Made by a program: the position numbers and the translations under genes. From CAZAQS01 sp964486825 (GTDB lineage: Bacteria; Chloroflexota; Anaerolineae; Anaerolineales; UBA4823), in assembly GCA_964486825.1 (NCBI GenBank), contig CAZAQS010000273.1, positions 1 through 6,250 on the forward strand: a stretch of 6,250 bases of DNA, in the 5' to 3' direction. Each line of letters starts with the position of its first letter. The first letter of the stretch is position 1. Positions 5,554-6,250 of the stretch are shown one piece after another. The notes beneath the pieces are model-generated. The model had not been told where the DNA came from and made no database searches. It saw only the letters and a list, made by a program, of their open reading frames with translations.

Positions 5554-6250
5554 ATGACAACAAAAATCTGGGTTTATATCGACCAATTTCGGGGCTCGGC
5601 CTCATCGGCCTCCTGGGAGGCTCTTGGGGTGGCGAAAGATCTATCCGGCGGCGAGGTGACTGCACTGGTCTTCGGCGAGAGCGTCGGGAGCATCGTCAAG
5701 CAAGCCTTCGAATATGGGGCGGATAGCGTGTGGGTATGCGACCACGCCACCCTGGCGGACTTCAGGGTGGAGCCGTACGCGGCCCTGTTTGCCAAACTGG
5801 CAGAAAATGAAAAGCCAGACCTGGTTCTCGCACCCACCTCCACCCGGGTACGGGATGTACTTGCCAGCGCAGCCGTAGACCTGGGGGGCGGTGTGGTGGC
5901 AGATGCTACAGACATCGAGCTGAAAGACGGGCAGGCGCACGTCACCCGCCCTGTCTACGCCGGGAAGCTGCTTAGCACGGTCGTGCTGAAGGCCAGCGGC
6001 CCGCAGCTCGTGACCCTCAGGCCGCGTGCTTTCCCCGTTCCGGAACAGGTCTCTGGGCGCACCGGAGAGGTGGTACAGGTCGATCCACTGGTTCAAGAAG
6101 AGGCCATCACCACGAAGGTGTCCGAATACATCGTAGAAGAAGGCCAGGTACGCGTGGATGGAGCCGCCATCATCGTTTCTGGTGGGCGCGGGGTTGGTGG
6201 GCCAGAGGGCTTCGAACGACTGAACACGAATGAGGCGCAACTGCGTCTTC
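5554..6250 (+). CDS. etfA: Electron transfer flavoprotein, alpha subunit (partial, cut by right edge)
   Basis: From ATG at 5554 the frame stays open for 232 codons to the window end, starting MTTKIWVYIDQFRGSASSAS. AAGGA at 5540-5544, nine bases upstream, is the ribosome site. The N-terminal alpha/beta domain (about 1-185) shows LVLAPTSTRVRDVLASAA (90-107), GGGVVADATDIE and the family's TRPVYAGKLLSTV (131-143). The start of the C-terminal FAD domain is marked by VSGGRGVGGPEGF (208-220). ETF alpha subunits are usually about 310-330 residues, so roughly the last 90, which hold most of the FAD contacts, lie beyond the edge. The subunit pairs with the etfB product and would carry the redox-active FAD accepting electrons from the dehydrogenase encoded upstream. 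No frameshift is seen. Confidence 0.95.
   Translation, partial: MTTKIWVYIDQFRGSASSASWEALGVAKDLSGGEVTALVFGESVGSIVKQAFEYGADSVWVCDHATLADFRVEPYAALFAKLAENEKPDLVLAPTSTRVRDVLASAAVDLGGGVVADATDIELKDGQAHVTRPVYAGKLLSTVVLKASGPQLVTLRPRAFPVPEQVSGRTGEVVQVDPLVQEEAITTKVSEYIVEEGQVRVDGAAIIVSGGRGVGGPEGFERLNTNEAQLRL

Noticed and set aside
5641..6240. Minus-strand open frame of 199 codons
   Set aside because: It lies antisense within etfA, which has clear family motifs. Long antisense frames are expected in this GC-richer DNA.
1..6250. tRNA, rRNA, CRISPR array, insertion sequence or phage genes
   Set aside because: No cloverleaf, rRNA-like segment, regularly spaced repeat, transposase or terminal inverted repeat pair was seen on either strand by eye.

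Overview
The window is bacterial DNA of moderate G+C content: AT-rich between genes, and by eye richest in G+C in the 3' electron-transfer genes. The gene styles (a CPKFGYLQ/TDIDF-type nucleotidyltransferase-fold protein, a mitochondrial-like one-piece FAD/GcvT dehydrogenase with its own ETF genes, good Shine-Dalgarno sites) would suit an anaerobic or facultative Chloroflexota (Anaerolineae-like) bacterium. This taxonomic guess is inference and not proven by the sequence.

Layout. Bases 1-216, on the minus strand, hold the N-terminal 72 codons of a DeoR-family transcriptional regulator that runs off the left edge. Bases 217-398 are an AT-rich divergent promoter region. Two sigma70-like promoters face away from each other and appear to share one palindromic TTGCAA -35 box, flanked by inverted copies of an operator-like TGAACA-N5-CATT motif. 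On the plus strand follow a nucleotidyltransferase-fold protein of unknown role (399-1190), a protein made of four CBS domains (1271-2080), a 186-base spacer containing a cluster of short GC-rich hairpins, an 812-residue dimethylglycine/sarcosine dehydrogenase-like flavoprotein (2267-4705), the electron transfer flavoprotein beta subunit (4732-5526, TTG start), and the alpha subunit (from 5554, cut by the right edge).

How they work together. The last three genes are separated by only 26-27 bases and form a credible catabolic operon. The flavoprotein would oxidise an N-methylated amine or amino acid such as dimethylglycine or sarcosine, pass the one-carbon unit to tetrahydrofolate on its C-terminal GcvT-like half, and hand its electrons to the ETF encoded next door. 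The CBS protein may be an adenylate-sensing regulator, but nothing in the window shows its partner. The nucleotidyltransferase-like gene and the DeoR-type gene look like a separate divergent unit. No tRNA, rRNA, CRISPR array, insertion sequence or phage gene was seen, and no gene-free stretch exceeds about 190 bases.
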